64,000 nt of DNA from Solirubrobacter ginsenosidimutans. Lineage in GTDB: Bacteria > Actinomycetota > Thermoleophilia > Solirubrobacterales > Solirubrobacteraceae. The DNA lies in assembly GCF_027587205.1 (NCBI RefSeq), contig NZ_JAPDOD010000035.1, positions 38,378-102,377 of the forward strand, written 5' to 3'. The notes below the pieces were generated by a model. The model was not told the origin of the DNA. It was given only the letters and a program-made list of their open reading frames with translations, and did no database searches. Made by a program: the position numbers and the translations under genes. How positions within the stretch are numbered: the first letter of the stretch is position 1; every line of letters begins with the position of its first letter. Below, in pieces: positions 30,202 to 37,856 of the stretch.

Positions 30202-30475
30202 TCCGCGTCGCTCGAGCTGCGCGGCCGCGACGACCGGGCCGCGCAGCCGGACTTCGCCCAAATAGGGACGAAAGTCAAGTGCGCCGGTGAGGGGGAGGGG
30301 AGTGGCAGTGCCACCCGTCCCGGGCTGCCGTGTGCTCGCTCGGCGCGCGGCTCTGTCGGCTCGAATCGCCGTGCTGGGATATCCCGGCACGAGATTTCGG
30401 GCAACACAGCCGAGCCGAGCGGCGGACGACGGCACAGCGCCGCGAACTCCGGGCTGCGGCGGGTCTTCACCCCTT
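30202..30475. other. Intergenic region with two palindromes, no gene seen
   Basis: 274 bp between atpC and the bidirectional terminator. GTGGCAGTGCCAC at 30302-30314 is a perfect palindrome around one base. CGTGCTGGGATATCCCGGCACG at 30370-30391 is a 22-bp near-perfect palindrome with one T/G mismatch pair. No convincing ORF. Confidence 0.5.
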
Positions 30476-30514
30476 AACGACGAAGGGCCGCCCAGTGGGC
30501 GGCCCTTCGTCGTT
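30476..30514. terminator. Bidirectional terminator, atpC / secreted protein
   Basis: An 18-bp perfect inverted repeat: AACGACGAAGGGCCGCCC (30476-30493) and its complement (30497-30514) around a 3-nt loop, followed by a T on the + side. It lies between the convergent atp operon and the minus-strand secreted gene. Confidence 0.85.
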
Positions 30515-30534
30515 TCAGAGGGAGTGCGCTTCGA

Positions 30535-31302
30535 CTACGGCGTGGTGGTCGAGAGCGTGAAGGTGAGCGTCTTGGCGTAGCCGCCGGTGCGCAGGGCCTC
30601 GGTGGCGGCGATGGACTGCTTGAAGTTCAGCGTGGCCGCCTCGGCGCCGAGCGGGCCCGCGTAGGTGAGGAGCTTGGTCGGCGCGGCTGAGCCGCCGACG
30701 TCCGCCATCGGCGAGGAGACGCCGTTCGGGCTCGTGGCGCCGACCTGCAGCGGAGCGGCGAGCGCGAAGGTGCCGTTCATCAGGCGGCCCGTGGCGGTCG
30801 CGCTCGGGTCGGCGACCCACAGTGTCGCGTCCGCGGCGGTCGACGTCAGCGTCGCCGTCATCGACGTCGTGTAGTCCTTGCCGATGCCCGGGATGAAGGG
30901 CGAGAACGCGGCGGGCGTGCCGAGCGTGAGGTTCAAAGTCGCCGCGGTCCCGCCACCGACTTCGCCGCTCGCCCCCACCACCGAGTAGTGGCGGGTCGCC
31001 GTCTGCGTGTTGCCCGCGGCGTCCTTGGCCAAGACCGTGAACGTGAAGTTGCCGATCGTGCTCGTGCTGATCGCACTGCCGCTGGCGACCGGGCCGTCGC
31101 AGGACGGGACGCCGCTGCTCTCGTCAGCGCACGAGTAGGACGCGGTGACCGGTGTCCCTTGCTCGTACGACGCTCCTTCCACGGGCGTCACGATCGTGAT
31201 GGTCGGCGGGGTCACGTCCGGGCCTTGAGCCATGGCGGGACCCGCCGGCAGCGCAGCCAGTACCAACCCAACCGTCAAAACACCCTTCCATGGCCTGAAC
31301 AT
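30535..31302 (-). CDS. Secreted protein made of the C-terminal modules of the adjacent M14 peptidases
   Basis: 255 aa from the ATG at 31302 (AGAGGG upstream; the frame is open earlier but this start begins the signal peptide FRPWKGVLTVGLVLAALPAG...AMAQG). Residues about 30-110 form a HYR/Ig-like module (TPPTITIVTPVEGASYEQG ... SCADESSGVPSC ... AKDAAGNTQTATRHYSV). Residues about 118-255 match the C-terminal module of the M14 genes (LNLTLGTPAAFSPFIPGIGK ... ADPSATATGRLMNGTFALA ... LRTGGYAKTLTFTLSTTTP). It therefore looks like the last third of the 31452-34622 gene with its own signal peptide and no catalytic domain. Probably extracellular, binding or structural. Confidence 0.8.
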   Translation of the reverse strand: MFRPWKGVLTVGLVLAALPAGPAMAQGPDVTPPTITIVTPVEGASYEQGTPVTASYSCADESSGVPSCDGPVASGSAISTSTIGNFTFTVLAKDAAGNTQTATRHYSVVGASGEVGGGTAATLNLTLGTPAAFSPFIPGIGKDYTTSMTATLTSTAADATLWVADPSATATGRLMNGTFALAAPLQVGATSPNGVSSPMADVGGSAAPTKLLTYAGPLGAEAATLNFKQSIAATEALRTGGYAKTLTFTLSTTTP

Positions 31303-31408
31303 GAACACCCTCTGAAAATCGAAGAACTCCCCGGACCCGACCAGAACTTTCTTAGCCAGGGCCACTTAAGTCAACCTTCCGGCCTGGACAACGGACGGAA
31401 GTGCTACG

Positions 31409-31440
31409 CCCCGGAGACCGGCAGATGCCGGTCCCCGGGG
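31409..31440 (-). terminator. Terminator hairpin of M14 gene A
   Basis: GACCGGCA (31416-31423) pairs with TGCCGGTC (31426-31433); the outer CCCCGG / CCGGGG arms extend it with one mismatch. Located just 3' of the minus-strand stop at 31452. Confidence 0.65.
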
Positions 31441-31451
31441 AAACTGCAGTC

Positions 31452-34400
31452 TTACGGTGTGGTGGTGCTGAGCGTGAACGTCAGCGTCTTACCGTACGAC
31501 CCAGTACGGAGACCCTCGCTCGCCGCGATCGTCTGCTTGAAGTTCAGCGTAACCGGGTCAGCACTGACCGGGGCGCTGTAGCTGAGCAGGTTCAGCGGCG
31601 CGGCGCTGGACCCGACGTCGGCGAACGTGGTGTTCGTCGTGGCGGAGTTGGTCGCCTTGGCCTGCATCGCCTGCTGCAGGAAGAACGTCCCGTTCACCAG
31701 GTGGCCCGTGTGGTCCGCGCTCGGGTCCGCGATGCTGAGCGTCGCGTTACCGGCGGAGGAGGTCACGGTCGCCGTCGTGGAGGCCGTGTAGTCCTTGCCC
31801 AGACCGGGCGTGAAGGCGCCGAACGTCGCCGGGCTGCCGAGCACGAGGCTCAGCGTGGCCGGCACGCTGCCGTTGATGGTGCCGTCGGCGTTGGTCGCGT
31901 CGATGACGGTGTAGCTGCGCGTCACGACGTTCTCGTTGCCGGCGTTGTCCTTCGCGGTCACCGAGTAGGTGAACGTCCCGGGCGTCGAGGTGTTGAGGTT
32001 CGTGCCGAGCGCCGGGTTGCCGGTGCAGCTGGCGACGCCGGAGTTCTCGTCGGCACAGGTGAACGTCAGCGGGACCGGGCGGCCCTGCGTGAACACCGCG
32101 CCGTCGAGGGCGGGGTTGGTGAACGTCACCGTCGGCTTGACCAGGTCGACGACGTAGGCCTTCGACTGGACCGCGGACGTGTTGCCCTTGAAGTCCACCG
32201 CGATCCACTTCAGCGTGGTGTTGCTATTCAGCGCCACCGGGTCCGGCAGCTCACGCGGCCGGCGGGGCTTCCACTCCGTCGACGCGGCGGTCGGCGTCGA
32301 GCCGTCCGTCGTGTAGTAGATCGACGCGGCCTCGGAGGTCGTGAACTTCACGCCCACCGGTGCGTTGGACAGCGTCGCGCCGGTCGCGGCCGACGACGGA
32401 GCCGTCGTGTCGTTGGAGTAGTCGAGCGCGGACTGCAGGAGGGCGTAGTTGCCGTTGGAGAACTCCATGCCCTCGTCGTGGCCCTCGTTCGCGAGGTTGG
32501 CGTTGCCGCCGATCGGCACCGCGCCGAACGGGGGCTGGAAGCCGGGGGACGCGGTCGTGCCGTCCGCCAGGCGCTTCGTCGCGCCGATCTCGAAGTCGTA
32601 GCCGATGATGCCGTGGTTGTAGTACGCCTCGTCGGCGGAGTTGCCGGCGGCCGAGTAGAGGACGTCCGTGACCGGGCCGGTCTGGGCCGGGAGGATCGCC
32701 GTCTTGCGGTAGCTGTAAATCCGCTCCAGGACCGACGAAGCGGTCTGGTCGAAGTAGTTCAGCGTCCCGTACGGCGGGTACGGCAGCGTCGTGCGGTCGG
32801 CCTTGTAGGCGCCCGGGGGCCACATGAAGTAGCCGCCGGAGGAGTGCACGTTCATCGCGAACTTGATGTTCGGATGCGTCGTCTGGATGAACGTCTCGTT
32901 GCGCACCTCGGGCTCGGAGAGCTCGAACGGGCCGGCGAACGTGTCGCTGGTGCAGCTCGCGGACGCTCCGACGTAGCCGTCGAAGAATGAGCCGACCGAG
33001 AAGTTGCGGTTGAGGTCGACGCCCCAGCTGTTGCGGGCCGCCGGGTCGTTGTTGCCCGTCGGGTTCGACGCGCAGTAGTTGACCATGTTGCGGCGCTGGC
33101 CCGAGTTGTCGAACATCGAGTACGTGGCGCCGTCGGCGTTGATCGACGGGATCACGTAGATGTCGAGGCCGTCGATCAGCTTCGTCGTCTCAGGATCGAC
33201 GCCGTAGTTGCGCACGAGCCGCTCGGCGGTCTCGAGGCAGACGAGCGGGGTGCCCCACTCGCGGGCGTGCTCCTGGCAGTAGATGAAGACGCCGACCTTC
33301 TGGTCCTGCGGCTTGCCGACGTTGTTGCCGATCCGCATGCCCTGGACCTGGATCGGGCCGCGCGGCTGGCTCGTCGGGGCCTTCAGCCAGTCGCTGAGGT
33401 TCGCCGACGGCGTCGCGAGCACCGGGGCGGCGCCCGTGTTGGTGCGGTAGAGCGCGGCGGTGACGAGCTTCGCGGCGTCCGTGTTGGCGTTGATCGCGGC
33501 GACGACCTGGGCGGCCGTGCTCGTGATGACGCCGGCGGCGTCGGTCGCGGCGTGGACCGTGATCGCGTTGCCGGAGACGGTGACCAGGAGGTCCTTGGAG
33601 GCGCCGTCGTTGACGATCGCGGCGGACAGGTTGTTGCCGCCCTCCTGGCCCCAGGCCAGGGAGGTCAGGACGACGGATCGCGGCTGGTCGGCGGCGGGCA
33701 CCGACGTGGCACCGGCGTAGGCCGCGGCCTGGCCGATGATCGTCTGAGCCTTGCGCTGGTAGCCGTTGGTCTTGTACGGCAGGTTCATCAGCGTCGTGAT
33801 GTTCGTGAACTCGCCGGTGAGCTCGCGCATCTTGGCGTAGCTCTCGCGCGGCGTCACGTAGTGGGTGTTGAAGTCCTGGATGAAGCCGCCCGGGCTGGTC
33901 GTGCCGCCGTTGCCGAGCCACTTCTTGGCGTCGAGCGTGGCGACGTCGCCGTTGGGCGCCGCGATCCGCACGTAGGCCGGCATGCCGCCGTCGCCCACGT
34001 TGCCGATCCGGAAGCGCGACCCGTGGTACAGGTACGCGGCGGGCGAGACGTCGGGGTCGAGGATCGCCGACAGCTGGCCGGAGCCGAGCTGCGTGCCGTC
34101 GGCGGCGAACCAGGCCGCCTGGAGCGCCGGACCGGTGTAGCTACCCCCGGTGATCGCGGCCTCCGTCGTGGTGCCCTCGATCGAGAGGTAGCGCCCGGAG
34201 ACGTCCTCCCAGTAGTCGGCGCGCTGTGCACGGACGGTGCCCGCGATCGCCTGCTTGCTCTTCTCGGCGGCGGAGGAGGTCAGTGCGGACTTGGCGGCCG
34301 CTTCCTCGGCGATCGTCGCGTCGCGCGAAGCGCGCAGCGCATCGACGTCGGCCTGCGTCTGGAGAACCTTGACGGCGGCGTAGCCCTGCGCCTCGAGGAG

Positions 34401-34622
34401 CGCCTTCTCCTCGTCGGTGACCACTGCGCTGGCCAGGATCCCACCGCCGGGAGCGTCGATAAAGCCATGGTCGAAGTCGGTCCCTTGGGACTCGAGCTGT
34501 TCCATCGTCGCCTTGCTCGGCAACTTGAACTGCACGACCGACTCACCATTGTCCGCGAGTGCCGTACTTGGCAGTACGGCCATAACAGCCGCGACCGCGG
34601 CTGCACCCATCCATGGCTTCAA
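31452..34622 (-). CDS. Secreted M14 zinc carboxypeptidase, paralog A (with HYR-like module)
   Basis: 1056 aa with a TTG start at 34622, chosen because it aligns with the ATG of paralog B (GGAGGGAG upstream, then KPWMG); a GTG six bases earlier is possible. Signal peptide to about residue 25 (STALADNG). After an N-terminal region with the conserved GTVRAQRADYWED comes the M14 domain: zinc ligands H452 and E455 (YCQEHAREW), H593 (NVHSSGGYF), catalytic E678 (YDFEIG), substrate-binding DLNRNF. A domain of about 130 residues is inserted before the HxxE motif. Then a chitobiase-type module (IYYTTDGSTPT), an HYR-like module with two cysteines (absent from paralogs B-D) and the shared C-terminal module (about 918-1056). 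Likely an extracellular enzyme trimming C-terminal residues from peptides. Confidence 0.88.
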   Translation of the reverse strand: MKPWMGAAAVAAVMAVLPSTALADNGESVVQFKLPSKATMEQLESQGTDFDHGFIDAPGGGILASAVVTDEEKALLEAQGYAAVKVLQTQADVDALRASRDATIAEEAAAKSALTSSAAEKSKQAIAGTVRAQRADYWEDVSGRYLSIEGTTTEAAITGGSYTGPALQAAWFAADGTQLGSGQLSAILDPDVSPAAYLYHGSRFRIGNVGDGGMPAYVRIAAPNGDVATLDAKKWLGNGGTTSPGGFIQDFNTHYVTPRESYAKMRELTGEFTNITTLMNLPYKTNGYQRKAQTIIGQAAAYAGATSVPAADQPRSVVLTSLAWGQEGGNNLSAAIVNDGASKDLLVTVSGNAITVHAATDAAGVITSTAAQVVAAINANTDAAKLVTAALYRTNTGAAPVLATPSANLSDWLKAPTSQPRGPIQVQGMRIGNNVGKPQDQKVGVFIYCQEHAREWGTPLVCLETAERLVRNYGVDPETTKLIDGLDIYVIPSINADGATYSMFDNSGQRRNMVNYCASNPTGNNDPAARNSWGVDLNRNFSVGSFFDGYVGASASCTSDTFAGPFELSEPEVRNETFIQTTHPNIKFAMNVHSSGGYFMWPPGAYKADRTTLPYPPYGTLNYFDQTASSVLERIYSYRKTAILPAQTGPVTDVLYSAAGNSADEAYYNHGIIGYDFEIGATKRLADGTTASPGFQPPFGAVPIGGNANLANEGHDEGMEFSNGNYALLQSALDYSNDTTAPSSAATGATLSNAPVGVKFTTSEAASIYYTTDGSTPTAASTEWKPRRPRELPDPVALNSNTTLKWIAVDFKGNTSAVQSKAYVVDLVKPTVTFTNPALDGAVFTQGRPVPLTFTCADENSGVASCTGNPALGTNLNTSTPGTFTYSVTAKDNAGNENVVTRSYTVIDATNADGTINGSVPATLSLVLGSPATFGAFTPGLGKDYTASTTATVTSSAGNATLSIADPSADHTGHLVNGTFFLQQAMQAKATNSATTNTTFADVGSSAAPLNLLSYSAPVSADPVTLNFKQTIAASEGLRTGSYGKTLTFTLSTTTP

Positions 34623-34711
34623 AGCCACTCCCTCCGTCTTAAGACCCTCGGAACCCCTCCGAACGGGGCACCAATTCTTAGGGATCCGTGAGGCGATAAG
34701 CAACCCCGTAG

Positions 34712-34730
34712 ACGGACGTTCGAGTCCATT
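34712..34730 (-). promoter_or_regulatory. Shared motif upstream of M14 gene A
   Basis: ACGGACGTTCGAGTCCATT on the + strand matches a site upstream of paralog B in 17 of 19 positions. Its core GGAC-N6-GTCC (34714-34727) is an inverted repeat about 90 bp upstream of the TTG start. Candidate operator or activator site. Confidence 0.5.
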
Positions 34731-34755
34731 TGACGCTTAGATGGCTCCACGCACA

Positions 34756-34780
34756 GCCGGCCGGGATCAACCCGGCCGGC
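34756..34780 (-). terminator. Terminator hairpin of M14 gene B
   Basis: GCCGGCCGGG (34756-34765) pairs perfectly with CCCGGCCGGC (34771-34780) over a 5-nt loop, with further partial pairing outside (CACA/TGTG). It lies 24 bp beyond the minus-strand stop at 34804. Confidence 0.8.
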
Positions 34781-34803
34781 GTGTGGAGCGGTGATGCTTG
34801 GGT

Positions 34804-37701
34804 TTACGGCGTGGTGGTGCTGAGCGTGAACGTCAGCGTCTTGCTGTACGTCCCCGTGCGCAGCGCCTCATTGGCCGCGATGGCCTGCGTGAACGTGACC
34901 GGGACCGACTCGTTGGAGGTCGGTGCGGCCCACGTCTTGATGGTGCCGAGGCCGCCGAGCGGGCTCGTCAGGGCGAAGGTGCCGTTGACGAGGCGCCCGG
35001 GCGCCGTGGTGCTCGGGTCGGCGACGCTGAGCGTCGCGTCACCCGCCGTGGAGATCACGGTCGCCGTGGTGGTGGCCGTGTAGCTCTTGGCGACGCCGGG
35101 CGTGAACGCGCCGAACGTGGCCGGGGCGCCCAGCGTCAGCGCCAGCGTCGCCGGGACGTCTCCGCCGGCCGTGCCGGTCACGTCGGTCTGGCCGAGGATC
35201 TGCGACTTGACCGCGGACGTGTTGCCCTTGAAGTCGACGCCGATCCACTTCAGCGTCGTCTTCGGCGCGAGGTCGAGCGCATCCGGCAGCTCGCGCGGCC
35301 GGTTCGGCTTCCACTCGGTGGAGGCCGTCGTCGGCGTGGAGCCGTCGGTGGTGTAGTAGATCGAGGACGCCTCGTTGCTCGTGAACTTGACCGAGTAGGT
35401 GGGCGTCTTGCCGTCGGCGGTCACGGTGGTGCCGATGTTCGGCGCCGTGGTGTCGTTGGCGTACTGCAGGGCGGAGGCGAGGAGCGCGTAGTTGCCGTTG
35501 GCGAACTCCATGCCCTCGTCGTGGCCCTCGTTGACGAGGTTGGCGTTGCAGGTGCCCGTGCCGCCGCCCGTGTTCGGGGTCGACGTGCTGTAGCACGGCT
35601 GGAAGCCGGTGCCCTGGGACTGGCCCGTCGCGAGCACCTTGCTCGCACCGATCTCGAAGTCGTAGCCGATGATGCCGTGGTTGTAATACGCCTCATCCGC
35701 CGAGTTGCCGGCGGCCGAGTAGAGGACGTCGGCCACGGGGCCGGTCTGCTGCGGCAGGATCGCCGTCTTGCGGTAGTTGTAGATCCGATCCAGGACCGCG
35801 GAGGCGGTCTGGTCGAAGTAATTCAGCGTCCCGTACGGCGGGTAGGGCAGCGTGGTGCGCGACGGCGTGTAGGCGCCCGGGGGCCACATGAAGTAGCCGC
35901 CGGAGGAGTGCACGTTCATCGCGAACTTGATGTTCGAGTAGGTGGACTGGATGTACTGCTCGTTGCGGACCTCGGGCTCGGACATCTCAGACGGGCCCTG
36001 GAACGTCTCGCCGGTGCAGTTGGTCCCGCCGCCGACGTAGCCGTCGAAGCCGGAGCCGACCGAGAAGTTGCGGTTGAGGTCGACGCCCCAGGTGTTGCGG
36101 GCGTACGGGTCGTTGTTGCCCGTCGGGTTCGACGCGCAGTAGTTGACCATGTTCTTGCGCTGCGAGTTGTAGTCGTACATCGAGTACGCGGCGCCGTCGG
36201 CGTTGATCGTCGGGACGATGAAGATGTCCAGGCCGTCGACGAGGGACTTCGTCTCCGGATCGGTCGCGTAGTTGCGCACGAGCCGCTCGGCGGTCTCGAG
36301 GCAGACGAGCGGGGTGCCCCACTCGCGGGCGTGCTCCTGGCAGTAGATGAACACGCCGGTCTTCTGGCCCTGCGGCTTGCCGACGTCGTTGCCGATGCGG
36401 AGCATCTTCACCGTCTGCGGACCGCGCGGGTACGTCGCCGGAGCGTTGAGCCAGTCGCTCAGCTTCGACGGGGCGGGCTGGGCCGTGACCACGCCGGCGC
36501 CCGCGTTGGTGCGATACAGCGCGGCGGTCACGAGCTTGGCCGCGTCCGTGTTGGCGTTGATCGCCGCGACGACCTGTGCGGCCGTGCTGGTGACGGCGCC
36601 GGTGGCGCCGGTGGCGGCGTTGACCGTGATCGCCTTGCCCGTGACGGACACGCTCAGCGGCGCGTTGTTGGCGCCCGGGTTGACGATCTGGGCGGTGATG
36701 TCGTTGCCGCCCTCCTGGCCCCACGCGAGGGCCGTCAGGACGACCGCGCGGGCCTGGTCGGCCGTGGCCGGGGTGGACGTGGAGCCCGTGTACGGCGTGG
36801 CGATGCCGAGCACGGTCTGGGACTTGCGCTGGTAGCCGGTCGTCTTGTTCGGCAGGTCGGAGACCTTCGCGATGTTGGAGAACTCGCCGGCCAGCGCCGT
36901 GATCTTCGCGTAGCCCTCCTGCGGATCGACGTAGTGCGTGATGAAGTCCTTCTGGAACCCGGCGGCGTACTGCGGCGCGCCGTTCCCGACCCACTTCTTG
37001 ACCGCGAGCGTCGCGACGTCGCCGTTCGGCGCCGCGATGCGGACGAACGCCGGCATCGGCGTGCCGATCGTCGAGGCGTCGCCCAGACGGAACTTGGTGA
37101 CGTGGTACAGGTACGCCCGCGGCGTGACGTCGGGGTCAAGCAGCGCGGACAGGTTGCCCGAGCCGATCTGCTGCCCCTGGGCGTCGGTCCAGGAGGCGAC
37201 GAGCTGTGGGCCGCTGTAGCTGGTTCCGGTCACCGATGCCTGCGTGGTGGTGCCTTCGATCGAGAGCCAGCGTCCGCCGGCGTCCTCCCAATAGTCGGCG
37301 TGCTGCGCGCGGACGGTGCCGGCCGCAGCGCTCTTGCTCTTGTTGGCGGCGGCGCTGGTCAGCGCGGCCTTGGCGGCGGCCTCGGCGTCGATCGTCGCCT
37401 GACGTGCGGCGCGCAACGCGTCGACGTCGGCCTGCGTCTGGATCGTGTCGACCGCCGGATACCCCATCGCCTCGAGCTGCGCCTTCTGCTCGGGCGTCAC
37501 GACGATCGTCGCCTTGATCTGTCCCGGCACCGACTGGTCGTAACCGTCGCCGATGTCGTAGCCCAGATTGGCCAGTTGGTCACCCGCTGCCTTGTTCGGC
37601 AGCTTGAACTCGATGACGGACTCCCCGTCATCTGCCAGCGCGGACGCCGGCATCACGGCGATCGCGACCGCGGTTGCGATCGCTCCCATCCAAGGCCTCA
37701 T
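34804..37701 (-). CDS. Secreted M14 zinc carboxypeptidase, paralog B
   Basis: 965 aa, ATG at 37701 preceded by AAGGAGGGAGG. Signal peptide MRPWMGAIATAVAIAVMPAS-ALA. M14 zinc ligands H457 and E460 (YCQEHAREW), H598 (NVHSSGGYF), catalytic E683 (YDFEIG). The inserted domain before HxxE contains AITVNAATGATGAVTSTAAQ and NTDAAKLVTAALYRTN. C-terminal chitobiase-type module and shared C-terminal module ending LRTGTYSKTLTFTLSTTTP. It lacks the HYR-like module of paralog A but is otherwise its closest relative (both have the HAREW form). Own terminator downstream and a shared motif upstream. Confidence 0.88.
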   Translation of the reverse strand: MRPWMGAIATAVAIAVMPASALADDGESVIEFKLPNKAAGDQLANLGYDIGDGYDQSVPGQIKATIVVTPEQKAQLEAMGYPAVDTIQTQADVDALRAARQATIDAEAAAKAALTSAAANKSKSAAAGTVRAQHADYWEDAGGRWLSIEGTTTQASVTGTSYSGPQLVASWTDAQGQQIGSGNLSALLDPDVTPRAYLYHVTKFRLGDASTIGTPMPAFVRIAAPNGDVATLAVKKWVGNGAPQYAAGFQKDFITHYVDPQEGYAKITALAGEFSNIAKVSDLPNKTTGYQRKSQTVLGIATPYTGSTSTPATADQARAVVLTALAWGQEGGNDITAQIVNPGANNAPLSVSVTGKAITVNAATGATGAVTSTAAQVVAAINANTDAAKLVTAALYRTNAGAGVVTAQPAPSKLSDWLNAPATYPRGPQTVKMLRIGNDVGKPQGQKTGVFIYCQEHAREWGTPLVCLETAERLVRNYATDPETKSLVDGLDIFIVPTINADGAAYSMYDYNSQRKNMVNYCASNPTGNNDPYARNTWGVDLNRNFSVGSGFDGYVGGGTNCTGETFQGPSEMSEPEVRNEQYIQSTYSNIKFAMNVHSSGGYFMWPPGAYTPSRTTLPYPPYGTLNYFDQTASAVLDRIYNYRKTAILPQQTGPVADVLYSAAGNSADEAYYNHGIIGYDFEIGASKVLATGQSQGTGFQPCYSTSTPNTGGGTGTCNANLVNEGHDEGMEFANGNYALLASALQYANDTTAPNIGTTVTADGKTPTYSVKFTSNEASSIYYTTDGSTPTTASTEWKPNRPRELPDALDLAPKTTLKWIGVDFKGNTSAVKSQILGQTDVTGTAGGDVPATLALTLGAPATFGAFTPGVAKSYTATTTATVISTAGDATLSVADPSTTAPGRLVNGTFALTSPLGGLGTIKTWAAPTSNESVPVTFTQAIAANEALRTGTYSKTLTFTLSTTTP

Positions 37702-37779
37702 AGGCCTCCCTCCTTCAATAGACCCTAGTGCTGCGGACGCTCTTGTACGGGAAGAGACAAGGTCAGCGCAAGGATCTAA

Positions 37780-37799
37780 ACGGACGTTCTAGTCCAATT
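37780..37799 (-). promoter_or_regulatory. Shared motif upstream of M14 gene B
   Basis: ACGGACGTTCTAGTCCAATT (+ strand) matches the site at 34712-34730; core GGAC-N6-GTCC at 37782-37795. It lies about 80 bp upstream of the ATG. The upstream regions of paralogs C and D do not show it. Confidence 0.5.
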
Positions 37800-37821
37800 A
37801 GAGGACGATGAGAAACCGATG

Positions 37822-37848
37822 GGGGCGCCGGCGGAAAACCGGCGCCCC
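37822..37848 (-). terminator. Terminator hairpin of M14 gene C
   Basis: GGGGCGCCGG (37822-37831) pairs perfectly with CCGGCGCCCC (37839-37848) over a 7-nt A-rich loop, 8 bp beyond the minus-strand stop. Confidence 0.85.
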
Positions 37849-37856
37849 AGAGCGGT

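Noticed and set aside
30202..30535. Small RNA or tRNA gene in the gap after atpC
   Set aside because: No cloverleaf, no CCA end and no known RNA motif; only palindromes and a terminator.
34798..37728. 976-codon + strand ORF opposite M14 gene B (and similar ones opposite A, C and D)
   Set aside because: Arg/Val-rich shadow frames; the minus strand shows signal peptides, catalytic motifs and ribosome binding sites.
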